64,000 nt of DNA from Enoplolaimus lenunculus (lineage: Eukaryota > Nematoda > Enoplea > Enoplida > Thoracostomopsidae): the NCBI GenBank assembly GCA_030248215.1, contig JASANG010000707.1, forward strand, positions 1-64,000, written 5' to 3'. The notes beneath the pieces were generated by a model. That model ran no database searches and was not told the origin of the DNA. It saw only the letters and a program-made list of their open reading frames with translations. Within the stretch, counting starts at the first letter, position 1; each line of letters begins with the position of its first letter. Shown here one piece after another: positions 1-11,343 of this stretch. A program made the position numbers and the translations under genes.

Positions 1-2
1 CA

Positions 3-874
3 GCTGACATTACGAGTGCATTCTGGAAATTTTTTGTTCAATACAAAAAAGTGAAACATTTCATTCTGTGGTTAGATAATTGCAGTGGCCAAAATAAAAA
101 CTGGACGTTGTATTCAGCTATGATACGAGCTGTCAACAGTGACGAGTTGGCGGCGGAGGTCATCACATTAAAGTATCTCGAACCTGGACACACGTTCATG
201 TCGGCTGATTCAATACATCACGCAGTGGAGCATGAGATGAAAAAAATGAGAAACATCGAAAATTTTGATGACTTCGTTATGGCGGTATCCAAGTCAGCAT
301 CTGGTCATGTTCTGCCGTTGGAAATGAAAGTTAGTTCCCTTTTCTCACAAGTACATACATCTCAGTTTCTATAAAGAATTGCTAATAATACCAATAAACG
401 AATGTTATGCAATTGTTAGAAAAGTGCCACCTATTTTGATCAACATAAAATCAATACTTTAGTTTTTTAAACTATCCTAAGCGAAAGTTATGCTTTACAC
501 GTTCTAAACCTAATTGTTTAGTGTGATGATTTTCGTACATGGACCAACGACTCCAGTGCAAAACAACTTCGCGAGCCCCGACCACTGCTAAGCAAAATTG
601 CGGTAGCACAATTTCAACGCAGAAGTCGTGTTCTATGGTATATGACGGCCTTGAATGATACAGTATACAAACAATTTTGCTTTCTGAAGAAAAGTACTAA
701 ATTTGTTTTGCCCAATTTCGAAGCGGACCCCGCGGAATAAAACAGGAGCGCAAAAGTGCAATTACTAACAACTTGCTCAAATTCATGCGTACGGCAGCTA
801 GACCATTTTGGCAAAATTTACCTGTCGCTACCCAACATTCAGGCGAATCTGAAGAAGAAGAAGATGATCTATGA
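3..874 (+). pseudogene. 3' end of a DUF7869-like gene, two exons, one frame break
   Basis: Coding is open from the left edge: an exon at 3-329 and a second from 522, joined in phase 0 by donor GTTAGT and acceptor TTGTTTAG. Exon 1 holds LDNCSGQNKN and KYLEPGHTFMSADSIHHAVE, both typical of the DUF7869 family, whose fold is thought to be RNase H-like. Exon 2 reads CDDFRTWTND then PRPLLSKIAVAQFQRRSR, and near the end GPRGIKQERK and an acidic tail before the stop at 872-874; this order matches the family's C-terminus. Between FVLPNF and GPRG the frame changes near 720, so the copy is broken unless a sequence error or a tiny intron explains it. The family occurs in many copies in invertebrates and may come from a DNA transposon; its function is not known. 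The 5' part lies outside the window. Confidence 0.6.
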
Positions 875-1318
875 TTTATACAATTGCCAAAAATACATCA
901 ATTTATCAACTGCGTATAGCAGCAAACTTGCTCAATCCAATGTAAAACGGACGTAACTCGTTTTTTATGGAGTTACGTCACTTAAGTGTGAGTATTCTGA
1001 AATGTTACGTGCGATTTTTTGGAGATACGTCATTTTTTACTCACATATGTAAGCATATGTACATCGCAAAAAGGGAGTAACTCCCATATGCAAATGAGAA
1101 ATGGCTATAATTGCTTAGCCAGCTCGTATAGCCACCTGAAATTTTGACATAAGCCGCGGGAATCCTTAAGCTAGCAGTATTCCAATTTTTGTTTCATTCC
1201 GACATTGCTGGCAAATCTTACAGCCACAGAAGCTAAAATCAAGTTATTTCAAAAACCGTAAAACTGGAGTTACATCATTTTTCTAAAGCACGGCAGAATA
1301 GTGCATGATACTAGAGTG
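875..1318. other. No gene seen
   Basis: No coding signal. The stretch repeats the word GTTACGTCA and its complement GTAACTC several times (about 950-1090), giving weak local inverted repeats, but no element ends could be set. Confidence 0.4.
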
Positions 1319-1553
1319 TACAACTCTTGGGTTTCCGCATGGTACAAAATGTACCGTCGGGCGTTGCATTTTTTGCCGGGGGGATCGGTGTCAGGTACAA
1401 TAACTGTTAAGTAAAATATAAGCGGAGTATTTTGATGCCGGATACATAAAGTGCCATGGTTCGCACAGGTTGTGCTCACTCTAAATCAGGAGGATTGGCA
1501 AAAAACGCAACGCGTACCGTGTAGTTTTTTCCTACACAGAATGTAACAATTGC
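1319..1553. mobile_element. Short inverted-repeat element, family shared with 58351-58610
   Basis: The ends are imperfect inverted repeats. The left has GGGCGTTGCATTTTTTGCC near 1359 and the right has GGCAAAAAACGCAACGCG near 1497. A second, diverged copy at 58351-58610 has the same order of blocks, including ACATAAAGTGC followed by GGTTCGCAC in the middle. There is no coding capacity. The exact ends and the target duplication could not be set. Confidence 0.55.
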
Positions 1554-1712
1554 ATACTCTTGTTGAAGTATTCAGCATATACTCTTGGTTATAGGAATTA
1601 CTAAGCTTGCTAGAGCGAATAATGTGAGACGCTTTTTCAGGATACGCTGGGGCCTTAAAGTATCAAAGCCTTGTTGAATCGGCGGTTATGTGTTTGACGA
1701 AGCTTTTTACAG

Positions 1713-3393
1713 GCCAAATCAATGCTTCGAAAACGGAAATTTGTTGAAAAAACGATTGAAAGTAAAGAAAATAATCACGCCAAGCTGACGTACATGTTAC
1801 ATCAGTTGAAAGATACTCATTCGCAAAAGAAGGTACAGTAGTCTATTTCGCTTAAAACTGTGCTTATTTTTAGTTTTCAAAAATTCGGTAGAGCGGCTAA
1901 CTCAGTGATCGTAGTTGTGGTTTTGGAAATACTTTGATTACGGGGTATTGATTGCGTGCATTCAAGCTTTTTGGGCCGGATTTTTCGCAGGATGTTTGGA
2001 TTATTTTTTGATTCTGGCTTTTTTGCTACCTGATGCAGATATCGGTTTTCGCGTGGATGTTATTTTAACTTGCTGATTTCAGATAATGAATGCTCTAAAA
2101 GGTGGAGTTGATGCCTTCAAAGCAACTTCGTTAACACCGGAAAAAGTTGACGACACTATCGATGCACTGCATGATGTAAGGTTGCGTTTCCAGGAATGGG
2201 CTTATTCAGGATTTTGGAAAACTGGCTCATTTCATGTTTTATAACTAGTTTCAAATCGGTTTGTTGACTCATAACCCTTTGGACACTCCATTATTTTCAG
2301 GATATAACGCTGAACTACGATTCCTGACATCTAAAAATGTTTGGAACTGCACCATAATTTTGTTCAAATAATAGTATCTGTTCCCACTAATTTTACCCTC
2401 TGTTGCCATAGATTAGTGAGCTAAACGTGTTGTGGCTGTACTCATCCTGGATTATTACATAAATATTGGATGTTTTCGATACGGTATCCGGCTTGTGTTC
2501 TATTCCAAGTTTTGTATGCAGTTTTGATTTTTGAGTAAGAAATTCAACAATCGGTCGCGCTTTCTTATTGTTGCATGTTTTAGGTACTAAGTGATCACGA
2601 AGAAATGAACTCAGCAATGAGCGTACGTATCGGTGGATCGAACACATACGGAATTGCCGATCAAGATACACTTGAAGAAGAGCTTGAGCAGTTGCTGGCA
2701 GAGGACGACGCTAAACGGCTGCGGCAGAAAGGCAATATTGTGCCTGAGTCACCGGATTTACCTCAGGGTATGCAGCTTAGCGTTTTTAGCTTCAGTTATA
2801 CAGCAATCATTTTAAGAACAAAGAAGTGGTTCTTTAGCAATGAAAACGTGAATACAAACAGCTGTGTACGTAGTCAACTAACGCCCTGTAATTTAAGCGA
2901 GATTTTTTAATAGTAGGCGTGAGAAAAACCAATTTGTTACAGTTTTCTGTGATGTTTTGTAGCTTTACGCAAAATTAGTGCATTATGTTTATAAAATGTG
3001 TTTCGTTGGTCTTTTCGGTGCACAACCCTTGTCGGCACACGTTATTAATTCATCTGAATATCTATCTAAGGTAAAAAATAAATGATTGCGTTTCGGTACT
3101 TTCAATGCTTCAGTTTAATTTTAGTCTGCTAATATTCCGAACTTTGTACGTACCTACATTTGCAGTGAAAAAATTAAGTACACGGTTTTACCCAGTATTT
3201 TAAATTATGCATCGTTTTGCAATTTGTAGTGCCAAATGGATTTCAACTGCCAGATCTGAGTTCACCACGGGCCACTTCGACGCCTTTGGATGGTCAGACA
3301 AGAAACTCTACTGATGATTCTGGACCTCCGAAAAAGTTACGTAAGGAAGATCGACTTTCGGAGCTCAGACGTCAGCTGGAAACGGCAACCTAG
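1713..3393 (+). CDS. CHMP7: ESCRT-III (Snf7 family) protein, probably CHMP7, C-terminal exons
   Basis: Four exons are seen: 1713-1832, 2083-2175, 2584-2767 and 3230-3393. All have GT-AG borders and matching phases and give about 186 residues. The first exon starts after an acceptor, so the N-terminal half (winged-helix part in CHMP7) is not in view. The chain is the charged helical Snf7 core: MLRKRKFVEKTIESKE, then IMNALKGGVDAFK, LTPEKVDDTIDALHDV, and an acidic helix TLEEELEQLLAEDD. Human CHMP7 has the same sequence of blocks (a FNAYQAGVGALK-like segment, then VEKAESLVDQIQEL and SEELEKELDILL). The C-terminus, EDRLSELRRQLET, looks like a MIM1 helix, which binds MIT domains such as that of VPS4. 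CHMP7 recruits ESCRT-III to the nuclear envelope; that role is inferred from the family. CHMP4/Snf7 is the main alternative but fits less well. Confidence 0.7.
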
Positions 3394-4155
3394 GGTGCCT
3401 AAATATTTAATTTGATTTGAAAATCAGCTTCTGTATGATTCTAGAAGACATACTTGAAACAATATTTGTTCTTTCAGTGCCGATCTGTTGTAAATTGAAT
3501 TCTAATGAAACTTGATTGTCGTTTTATTGATAAATTGTGAGATGATGCAATATATCTGGTTCGTTTTTATTAATTTATCTGTTTGATTATTGTTTCCTCA
3601 CAGGAAATGACTTCTTGCGAGGTTTGCAAGTCCAGTTTAGCAATAAGTTGCCACGTATTTGCCCCAACTTACCATAATTTAATTTAATACTCATGTAGTA
3701 AAATGCGTTATAGCACATATTTTATATTTACTATGGGGTGATCACGAGACTGTGGTGAGGCTTAGGCTACGAATATGCATAACTGCTGTTACGCCTCTCA
3801 AAGAAATATTGGCCATACGTGTTTTGCATGATTTTAGTAATAAAACTTTTGTTCATGTTGCGCTAGTACTAAAAAATTTTAAAACATACAACGTCAATAG
3901 ATCCACAAGTCATCTCAGGTTGGCGCTATACTATTCGGACGGTGCCGCTATGCTAGTTGGACTGTGCCGCACGTCAAAAAATTTTTGCTTACAAACAAGT
4001 CGAAATGCAGTGTCATGCGTCAATTCACGTGCAGTAAAACGCCACCAATAGGTGGCTAAACCATATAAAGTTATTGTGAACGATGCATTACGTTGTAAAG
4101 CGTAAGAAAGAAGAGTGGAGTCGCAAAAGGCAGTTCCATGTTAGCACATTTGCGA
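3394..4155. other. CHMP7 3' flank, no gene seen
   Basis: AT-rich sequence after the CHMP7 stop. No ORF shows family motifs, and no clear AATAAA signal was found close to the stop. Confidence 0.4.
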
Positions 4156-4285
4156 CTACTGGAGTGACCCGAATAAGAGGGGGCTAACATTTATTTGGAC
4201 TTTCCAAAGGGTACCCCTGTTATGTGGTTACGAACTGTTCCTTGAATTAAACGTTTATTTGTCTTGTATCGAAAGCTTCGACGAT
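4156..4285. mobile_element. Fragment of the CCCGAATAA inverted-repeat family
   Basis: It begins TGACCCGAATAAGAGGGGG and continues with the TTATTTGG and GGGTACCCCTGTTAT blocks of the full copies at 4937-5382 and 6816-7242. The rest is missing, so it is a truncated copy. Confidence 0.6.
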
Positions 4286-4936
4286 GATGTAATGTCACCC
4301 ACTTTAACTTGCGCCCGGCTTGTGGAAATCAAAGGTGCCCTTGACTATATAGTAATTTGATATTGCAAAAAAATCCGTGGATAAATGAAATTGAAACATT
4401 TTGTAAATTCAATTTCCTTCTGCCTTGTTAAATTTTGTCTTCAAGTGAAAAATTTGCGACATGAATATATTTAAGCAAAAATTAATTTTTACTATTATCG
4501 AATTGATAAAAATAGTTTATAAATTTTTATTTGTGATATTTACCCCAAAGCTGTAAACTTCGAACGGAAATAAAAGTCGCATACGTAAATGACTTCGAGG
4601 TTAAAAGGAGGCCGTGTTATACCTGAAATTAAATTTTCTATTACTGATATGCGAAACTCAGTTTTGCGTTTTTTTTAATTTCCGAAATTCGATTTTTGTT
4701 TTTCAAGCACTTGTTTTAACTTGTTATTCTAATCCAAGTATTCTGACTCAGGAACTGATTGCTATGAGCGTAAAACAAACAACTCTAAAAATATTTTTTA
4801 TTGTGCAACTGCTTCAGTAGTGCTGGGCGATGCTCGCAAAGGTCGCTCACAAACCAAGAGCAAGTCATCACGATTAACTCCGATACCACAAATGGACAGG
4901 TAATTGTTTTAAGGCTCTTATTTCTTGGATCTCATA
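4286..4936. other. No gene seen
   Basis: AT-rich sequence with no recognisable coding segment, repeat or RNA. Confidence 0.4.
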
Positions 4937-5382
4937 CTGTATTGACCCGAATAAAAGGGAGAGGGGTAATAAAAGGGCGGGTTCTCATTTTGAGTCCGAA
5001 TCAATTGGAGTCCGTATCCCTAATAAGAGTCCGTAAGCAAATAGAGTCCCTAAACCCTAATTAGAGTCCATAAATGTCAAATAACCCTAATTGTAACGCA
5101 TAAATGACTCCATGATCAAATATTTGAGTTCGAAAGTTTCAAGCCTACTTAAATTTTGAAAGTACATTCCTAAGTATAACCTTTTATTGCTCAAACTATT
5201 GAAACGGGACAAATATGCGTTTAATTCAACGGATAATTGCAGTACCGGATATATATCAGTAACGAAGAGCGGCGGAGCTTGTGTTAAAAATAAATAACAG
5301 TCTGTAAAACCGAATAACAAGGGGGGTACCCTCTGGAGAGGCCAAATAAATATCAGTCACCCCCTTATTCGGGTCACTACAG
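4937..5382. mobile_element. Mariner-like MITE, CCCGAATAA family, copy 1
   Basis: Terminal inverted repeats read CTGTATTGACCCGAATAA on the left and, inverted, CTGTAGTGACCCGAATAA on the right. A TA dinucleotide flanks both ends (4935-4936 and 5383-5384), as expected for the Tc1/mariner superfamily. The 446-bp interior has no ORF and contains GAGTCC words spaced every 20-30 bp near 5010-5070. Confidence 0.75.
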
Positions 5383-5492
5383 TACCGTATATTTCAATAA
5401 ACAGCTTAAAAAACTTCTCAATAAACATTTTAATTCGTCTGAAATTAATTTTAAGATAGTATTTAAAAAAATTTAGCAATCTGTCTAAAATG

Positions 5493-5903
5493 TTTAAATT
5501 TTAAGACCCGATACCCGGACGCTATGCGATCAAATGTTATTTACCAATTCATATGTCTTAACTGTCAGTTAAGTTATGTTGGAGCAATCAACCGCCAATT
5601 GCACCGTCGCATTTCTGAGCATCGGCAGGTCTCTGGCCGTACCTACTAATAGGTGTACAGTTTCAACGCTTAAAATAAATTCCACTATTACTAATCATTC
5701 TTTGAACCATAAGCATCAATGTAAACGCTTTAAACTTTAGTATTATTGATAGCTGGCCCAAATGTTCATCATTCAATTCCAACAGTGCGCTTCATGTCAA
5801 AATCGATACATATCCGCAATCGTGAACCAGAGTTGAATATCCAGTCGAACTCTTTTCGATTTAAAATATTTACCTGGAACAAAACAAATCAGGAATACAC
5901 GTA
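5493..5903 (+). mobile_element. GIY-YIG endonuclease relic of a Penelope-like retroelement
   Basis: One frame reads VIYQFICLNCQLSYVGA then RQLHRRISEHR, the C-x2-C-x3-YVG...R-x7-R-x3-EH pattern of the GIY-YIG domain found at the C-terminus of Penelope-like elements. Blocks further on, up to about 5903, look like the family's C-terminal tail (short runs resembling ALH and PELNIQSNSF) but lie in other frames. The copy is therefore an old, broken fragment with a few frame breaks, and no reverse transcriptase is seen beside it. Confidence 0.6.
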
Positions 5904-6815
5904 ATTTATCAGCGTATATATACATGAGTCGTTTTACGTTCCAGGAAAAAAGGAACACATTTAACTATACCTACGCTGAATCGTACAAATATCAGCCCAT
6001 GGTTACTTTTTGTGATGCATCACTTCAGCGACGGATCCAGAAAATTCTGGCGAGGTGCAGGCTCGTAAATGGTTTGAAACGCTATTTTCACCGAAATATT
6101 TTCTGAGGGAGAAAATTGAAAGTAATGTAGGGACAATATAATTTTTATACAATTTTTTGCCTGGGCTTATTAATAGGCTTAAGCTTGTTTTAGACTTGTG
6201 TTAATTATGCCAAGGAGGTTTGTGTCATGGACTACTCCGGAATCAAAAATGTAATTTTCAACAGTTCAGAAATCTGTTTTTATGTTAATTGTGTAAAAGC
6301 AACGTGCTGTGTTGAATTACGCCAGTTTTTGCGTTGGATGACTGGTTTAGCGCGCCTACCTAAAATTAGCAATTTCACGACACAAATGTAGGAGAAACTT
6401 TTTTGTATATACGACAAAACATTTTGAATCAATTTTGTACATGCTTTTTCTCTCAGAAAGCAGGCTGAAGCTACCTTGAAGCTTCCGCATTTTGAAAGTG
6501 CACTAAGCAAAAAGGGGTTGCCGCCCCCAACCGCACACTAAGCTGGTCAAAATTAAACAGTTAGGATTGCTGATATGGTACTTTTGGACGGTTTTGGTGC
6601 ATGAGACGGAAGTCGCTTTGTGGGTGGTTTGAATTGAAAAGTTATATGAACACATGGGTTGGGGTTCTGTGTCATGGGAAATTTAAATGTGCCCTTTTAC
6701 AGATTGCCAGGTTTGCAAACTTAGTAGCCTTTTGTTATCTAGGATCATATATACTTAGTTAGACTTGGCATATTGTTAAATCAAGAGCTATCAGAATTTA
6801 AAATGATGCCTGGTA
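5904..6815. other. No gene seen
   Basis: No coding segment recognised. A CAGCGACGGATCCAGAAAA block at about 6025 resembles words near 50796 and 59591 and may be the end of another MITE family. Confidence 0.35.
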
Positions 6816-7242
6816 CTTTATTGACCCGAATAAGAGGGGGGACTGATATTTATTTGGCCTCTCCAGAGGGTACCTCCCTTGTTATTCGGTTACGGACTGT
6901 TATTGATTTTTAACCCACGCTACACCGCCCTTCGTTATTGATATACATCCGGTACTGCAATTATCCGTTGAATTAAACATTTATTTCTCTTGTGTCAATA
7001 GCTTGAGTGATAATACAAGGCAATAAATTATGAACGTACTTTCAAAAGTTATACGCTTTAAAGTTTCGAATTCAAATTATTTGGTTCTGGAGTCATTTAT
7101 GTGCTAAAATTAATGGCTAATTGACATTTGTGGACGCTAATTAGGGTTTAGGGACTCTATCCGTTTACGGACTCTTATTAGGGATACGAACTCCTATTGA
7201 TTTAGACTCAAAGTGGGGACCCCCTTATTCGGGTCAATACAG
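6816..7242. mobile_element. Mariner-like MITE, CCCGAATAA family, copy 2 (inverted relative to copy 1)
   Basis: The ends are TTATTGACCCGAATAAGAGG and, inverted, CTGTATTGACCCGAATAA. The whole length matches the reverse complement of 4937-5382, including CTCTCCAGAGGGTACC near the left end and GACTCTTATTAGGGATACG near the right. The flanking TA is kept on the left only. Confidence 0.75.
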
Positions 7243-7639
7243 AATGTATAAATCTCGCGTTGCGATTTGTTATATGCGTATAAATAGATTTTGTTCCTTG
7301 CAAAGGTTATAAATTTAGTACTTGACGGTTCGTATTCCATGAAAATTTTTGACTGGGCTAATTTTGAGATAATGTAAAACTACGAAATCATTATATATTC
7401 CGATAAATATCAAGCTAAACTGAAGTTTTTTAATTTTGATGTTTTGAAAATGATTCGTATCCGTATATCCGGTGACCATCTATAATTCTGAAATATTTAG
7501 CTGTAATCAATTGTACTTTTCACTGTCGTATCATGTGATACGGTAACTTTTCTTTCTCTTTTAACAGAATTGAGATTGATGTTCTATTTGACTCAAACAA
7601 TTAAAATACAAGTAAACACGTTGTCCTGACATGTTACTT

Positions 7640-7782
7640 TATTTGATCCTGGAGTACGCACTACAATTAGGGATAATTGATATCTATGGACTCTGATTAA
7701 TGTTTAGGGCCTATCCGCGTGCGGACACTTATTAGGGATACGGTCTCCAATTGATTGGCACTCAAAATGGGGACCCCCTTAT
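7640..7782. mobile_element. Fragment of the CCCGAATAA family (right part only)
   Basis: It matches the right third of copy 2 (CACTTATTAGGGATACGG, then CAAAATGGGGACCCCCTTAT) and stops short of the CCCGAATAA terminus. Confidence 0.6.
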
Positions 7783-7905
7783 CAACTTTACTGTAATGGT
7801 GCTAGCGCTAACCTTGTTTTAACCAAAAACTGTAGAAAATTTCATTCATTTTCTTTTATTTTGTGCTTTTGGATCTTCCGTTACTGCAAATGAAGTTGGT
7901 TTAAA

Positions 7906-8523
7906 TTAACATTTGTGTACAAAGTAAAAAATGAAATGGAACAGTTCAGCATTTAAAACTGAAGTAGCGCATATCAAATAGAGGACGCTAGTAAAACTCA
8001 AATTTCCGTCCAATGCCATCGCGCGTGCGGAATTTTTCAGTTCCAATTGCTTTCGCAGATATTGACTAAACGCAGACAGCTGCTCAACTGAAAATCCCGC
8101 AAATTGACTGGTGCTATTTTCAGCGATCACTTGCGGAACGGTTTTATGTGCAACCGCGGCCACTTGTTCGAATACTTGTTCAGTATGAGCTGTAAAAATA
8201 CGATCAAACGCTATTGCTGATACATTTCCGTGCTCAATAAAAAATTGCCGCATACGAAGGGGTTTTAATTTTAAAATTTCACGATTGTAAGGGCTAAGAG
8301 ATTTAAATTCAAGAAGCAGATGCTCGTGTGATTTTGAACTGATTTGCATTTCTTTCATCATTCGAACGACTTGATATTCTTTGACGCCCCATGCGGTTGC
8401 AATTTCTTTGTATAGACTTGAGCTGCTTGTGACGATGATTACGCATAGCACAGACAGCAGCACTGTATGCAGAGGTATTGCATTACCCGAAGTTGTCATT
8501 ATAGTAGGCCTATGTGTATTCAA
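7906..8523 (-). CDS. Unrecognised protein, possible signal peptide, single open frame
   Basis: A 205-residue open frame on the minus strand. A second methionine 8 residues in (8497-8499) precedes a hydrophobic run, IPLHTVLLSVLCVIIVTSS, that looks like a signal peptide, so the second start is plausible. The mature part is mostly helical and polar (KEYQVVRMMKEMQ, QLSAFSQYLRKQLELKNSA) with few cysteines. The last 25 residues turn hydrophobic, so the frame may run past a splice donor or end in a membrane segment. No family was recognised; the helical secreted character recalls small nematode secreted proteins, but no diagnostic motif is present. Its length in an AT-rich, stop-rich background is the main support. 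Confidence 0.45.
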   Translation of the reverse strand: MNTHRPTIMTTSGNAIPLHTVLLSVLCVIIVTSSSSLYKEIATAWGVKEYQVVRMMKEMQISSKSHEHLLLEFKSLSPYNREILKLKPLRMRQFFIEHGNVSAIAFDRIFTAHTEQVFEQVAAVAHKTVPQVIAENSTSQFAGFSVEQLSAFSQYLRKQLELKNSARAMALDGNLSFTSVLYLICATSVLNAELFHFIFYFVHKC

Positions 8524-8913
8524 ATAATATATAATCTAAAACAGGCAATTTTATACAATTTGAAGTTTATTTCTCTATTATGGAGTCGGCGTCCAAATTT
8601 TTGCATAATTTGTCTTGAAAACTGTCAAAACTAGTCGGCTTTAGTAGTGTAGTTAGATAGTGGTAAATGTATTTATATACTCCTTACGTATGGGAGTCGG
8701 CAGATGCAGGTTTTCCGACAATTGTCTTAAATTTCAAACAATATTATTGCCACCGCCCTCTGGCGGTGACTCGTGTATTCGCTAGCGTACTTGATATTTT
8801 TAGAATCACATATGGCTTCCAAAGAAGATTCTAGATCGGTTGTTAGAAAGGAAAGAGTTGGTTCAGTTTCTTGCGAGTTCAATTTCAAACCTGTTTGAAT
8901 ATATTTAAAACTT
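8524..8913. other. No gene seen
   Basis: Upstream side of the minus-strand ORF. A short palindrome, CACCGCCCTCTGGCGGTG (8752-8769), is the only structure noted. Confidence 0.35.
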
Positions 8914-10012
8914 TATCAATGTAAAGCACAGGAGCTTCCCATTTTCCAAGGTGGAAAACTTATGACCAGGAGTGCAGCACAGCCACTCCTGCATTTCGGC
9001 TAAGCATTTCGCTGGTTGCTGGTTTCGTAGGAAAAATCACATGCATATTCGGCTGGGGAAAGTGGAAAATTCAGACGCCTGAATATTTCCAAGTTCGATA
9101 CGGAAAATTAGAGGTGTAGACGAGGTTCGAAACGCAGGAAAAATGGAAAAGTCACGGTGAGTTTGCTCTAGTTCTGGTAGTGAAGGAACTGTTTGGTTGG
9201 TCTGGCTGGAAAATTGGTATGTGTGGTTCGGTTCGGAAAACGGGTATAAAGTGGAAAATTCAAGTCTAGTTATCTGTATCTGACTCCTTTTGGTTGGTAG
9301 GGAAAGTTGGTGGTGTAGGCGATGTTCGGAAAACTGGAAAACTGGAAATGTTAAACGTATAGGTTTTCTCTCGGTGTGGTAGAGAATGAACAGATTGGTT
9401 GGTCTGGCTGTAAAATAGGATTTGTGGTTCGGTTCGGAAAATCTGAAAAGTGGAAAATACAAGCATGTGGAGGGGGTAACTTTTTCACTTGTAACATAAA
9501 ATGTTTTGTTTTCCTGTTTTAAAACTAGTTTCTAGTTCGAAAATTTTTCTTCAAATTAGCGTTATGGTCCTCAGGGGAGCTGCCCACCCACCAAGCGCCC
9601 CACACTAAGCAGTTTATTCTGAAACCGCTAAGTGAATGAAATAGTTTTGAACAATTTGGTGCTCATCTTGTGTAGTAACATTTCAAATCGCCGGAGGGGG
9701 GGTTACCGAACTTTCCACTTTTCCAGTTTTCCAAAACAAAACCTGTGCTTCAGATTTTTCCTACCAACCCAAGAATAATCTAAAGCGTTTAAGTTTTCTA
9801 CTTTTCCCGTTTTCTAAACAAACTACACTACAGATTTTCCCTTCCTAACCAGGGAATATCCAAGGATTATTAATTTTCCACTTTTCCTGTTTTGCCAGAC
9901 AAATTTTATGCTTGTGATTTTTCCTACCAAACTATCTGAGGTACTAGACATCATACAGGAGTGGCTGCGCTGTACTTCTGGTCATAAAGTTTTTCTGTTC
10001 TATACATGGACC
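8914..10012. mobile_element. Old foldback element with opposed arrays, same family as 60567-63483
   Basis: The left end reads AATGTAAAGCACAGGAGC followed by GGTGGAAAACTTATGACC and CAGCCACTCCTG. The right end reads CATACAGGAGTGGCTGCG and finishes TATACATGGACC, the inverted counterpart. Inside, the left array (about 9010-9470) has units with GGAAAACTGGAAA and GGTTGGTCTGGC. The right array (about 9700-9950) has the inverse, with TTTTCCACTTTTCC and CCTACCAACC. A spacer of about 230 bp lies between. The 8-bp flanks no longer match, so this copy is older than the one at 60567. The long ORFs on the minus strand here are by-products of the repeats. Confidence 0.75.
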
Positions 10013-10957
10013 GATGTGTTAAGCATCAAGAATCGTGCCCAAAACGAAACTAGAATTTGAATGCTTTCTGCGTTTCAAATGACATCTTTCACAGCATGGT
10101 GGCAACAAAGCAAACACTTTTTGCCGTGTGCCAAAAGGTTATATTTTTAGAGTAAACGCTTTTTCAAACAAAAAAAAAACGTTTTGTATTTTTGTTACGA
10201 TACTTTTATGAAACGTATACACTCAGGAACATAAGTTCGCCACATGTTTTTAAATAAAAGACGAACTATTGTTACACACAAACGTAAACCCGTTTTGAAT
10301 GTTAATGCTTATATAATTGTTATTCGTACATTTCGGTTCGAAAGCGCATTAAAGTGCATTAGACCAAATAACATGAATGACAGTTTGAGGAAAACATAAT
10401 ATAAAACATGCAGGTTATAGGCAAAAAATTAATAACTTTAAAAGCGAAGTAAGCCCAGTCCCTAGACTAGGGAACGTATAGTTCCGATGCAAATTGAATC
10501 GTTAAATTGGATGTTCAGAACATCTTTGGACTGGCTGTAAAGACTGATCTGTACACGAAGTTAATACCGTAGTAACTGCCCGATTTTGGAAAAGCTTTTA
10601 TTTATTATTGTCTGTAAAAAAGAATTGAGCAAAGTATACCTCATTATTTATAATCTTTGAACTGCACCATGGTTTAATCTTTACCTTACAGTATACTTAG
10701 TAATTTTGCTTAATATGTAGAAGGTAGGTATCATCTCCGAAATTGCGTGGCTAGTGAACTGGAATTTACAACTGAGCATTCCGTTTCAAAGAATGGGAAA
10801 AGCCGGCTGGTTTGTTGAAAAATTTAAAATAGCAAACAGACGCTGAAAGTGTGAGGGACATCGGGTATGCACACGCACGTGATAAATTGTAAAATAAATA
10901 GCATGGACCGTAGTATAAGTTAGACTTAAAACGGATTTAGAATTTTTTATGCAAACT
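10013..10957. other. No gene seen
   Basis: AT-rich sequence without recognised coding segments, repeats or RNA genes. Confidence 0.35.
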
Positions 10958-11040
10958 GTCGGTATATGTGCACGTAAGTGTGTGTAAAGCAAATGTTGCC
11001 ATGCCTGTGCACATATACCGGTATAAGAAGTTGTTGCAAT

Positions 11041-11111
11041 GACCGCGTAGTGTAGTGGTAGCATGCTTGGCTCGAGCGCAAGAGGGCCGAGGTTCGGTTC
11101 CCGGTGTGGTC
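11041..11111 (+). tRNA. tRNA-like domain, unit 1 (probable SINE head or pseudogene)
   Basis: The acceptor stem GACCGCG pairs with TGTGGTC over 7 bp. The A box TAGTGTAGTGG and B box GGTTCGGTTCC are intact, and the anticodon loop CTCGAGC would give CGA. The T stem has mismatches, the anticodon stem has a G-G pair, and the arm lengths do not suit tRNA-Ser, which a CGA anticodon implies. A pol III promoter looks usable; a working tRNA is doubtful. Confidence 0.45.
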
Positions 11112-11343
11112 ATTAACTATGGGCAAAACTTCAAACAGGGGTCGTGCAGACCGTTAGTACCAACATGGAGTCCCACCGAGATGGGCACTGCAAACAGCAA
11201 GCCCATGAATTCGGGTACTTGAATTCGCGGTCCGGGACGACCGCCTGTAAAAAGAGGGATGTCGGTATATGTGCAAGTAAGTGTGTGTAAAGCAAATGTT
11301 GCCATGCCTGTGCACATATACCGGTATAAGAAGTTGTTGCAAT

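Noticed and set aside
9037-9466. Minus-strand open frames of 141 and 66 codons
   Set aside because: They run across the repeat units of the old foldback element and repeat the same peptide words; similar frames appear in the array at 60-63 kb.
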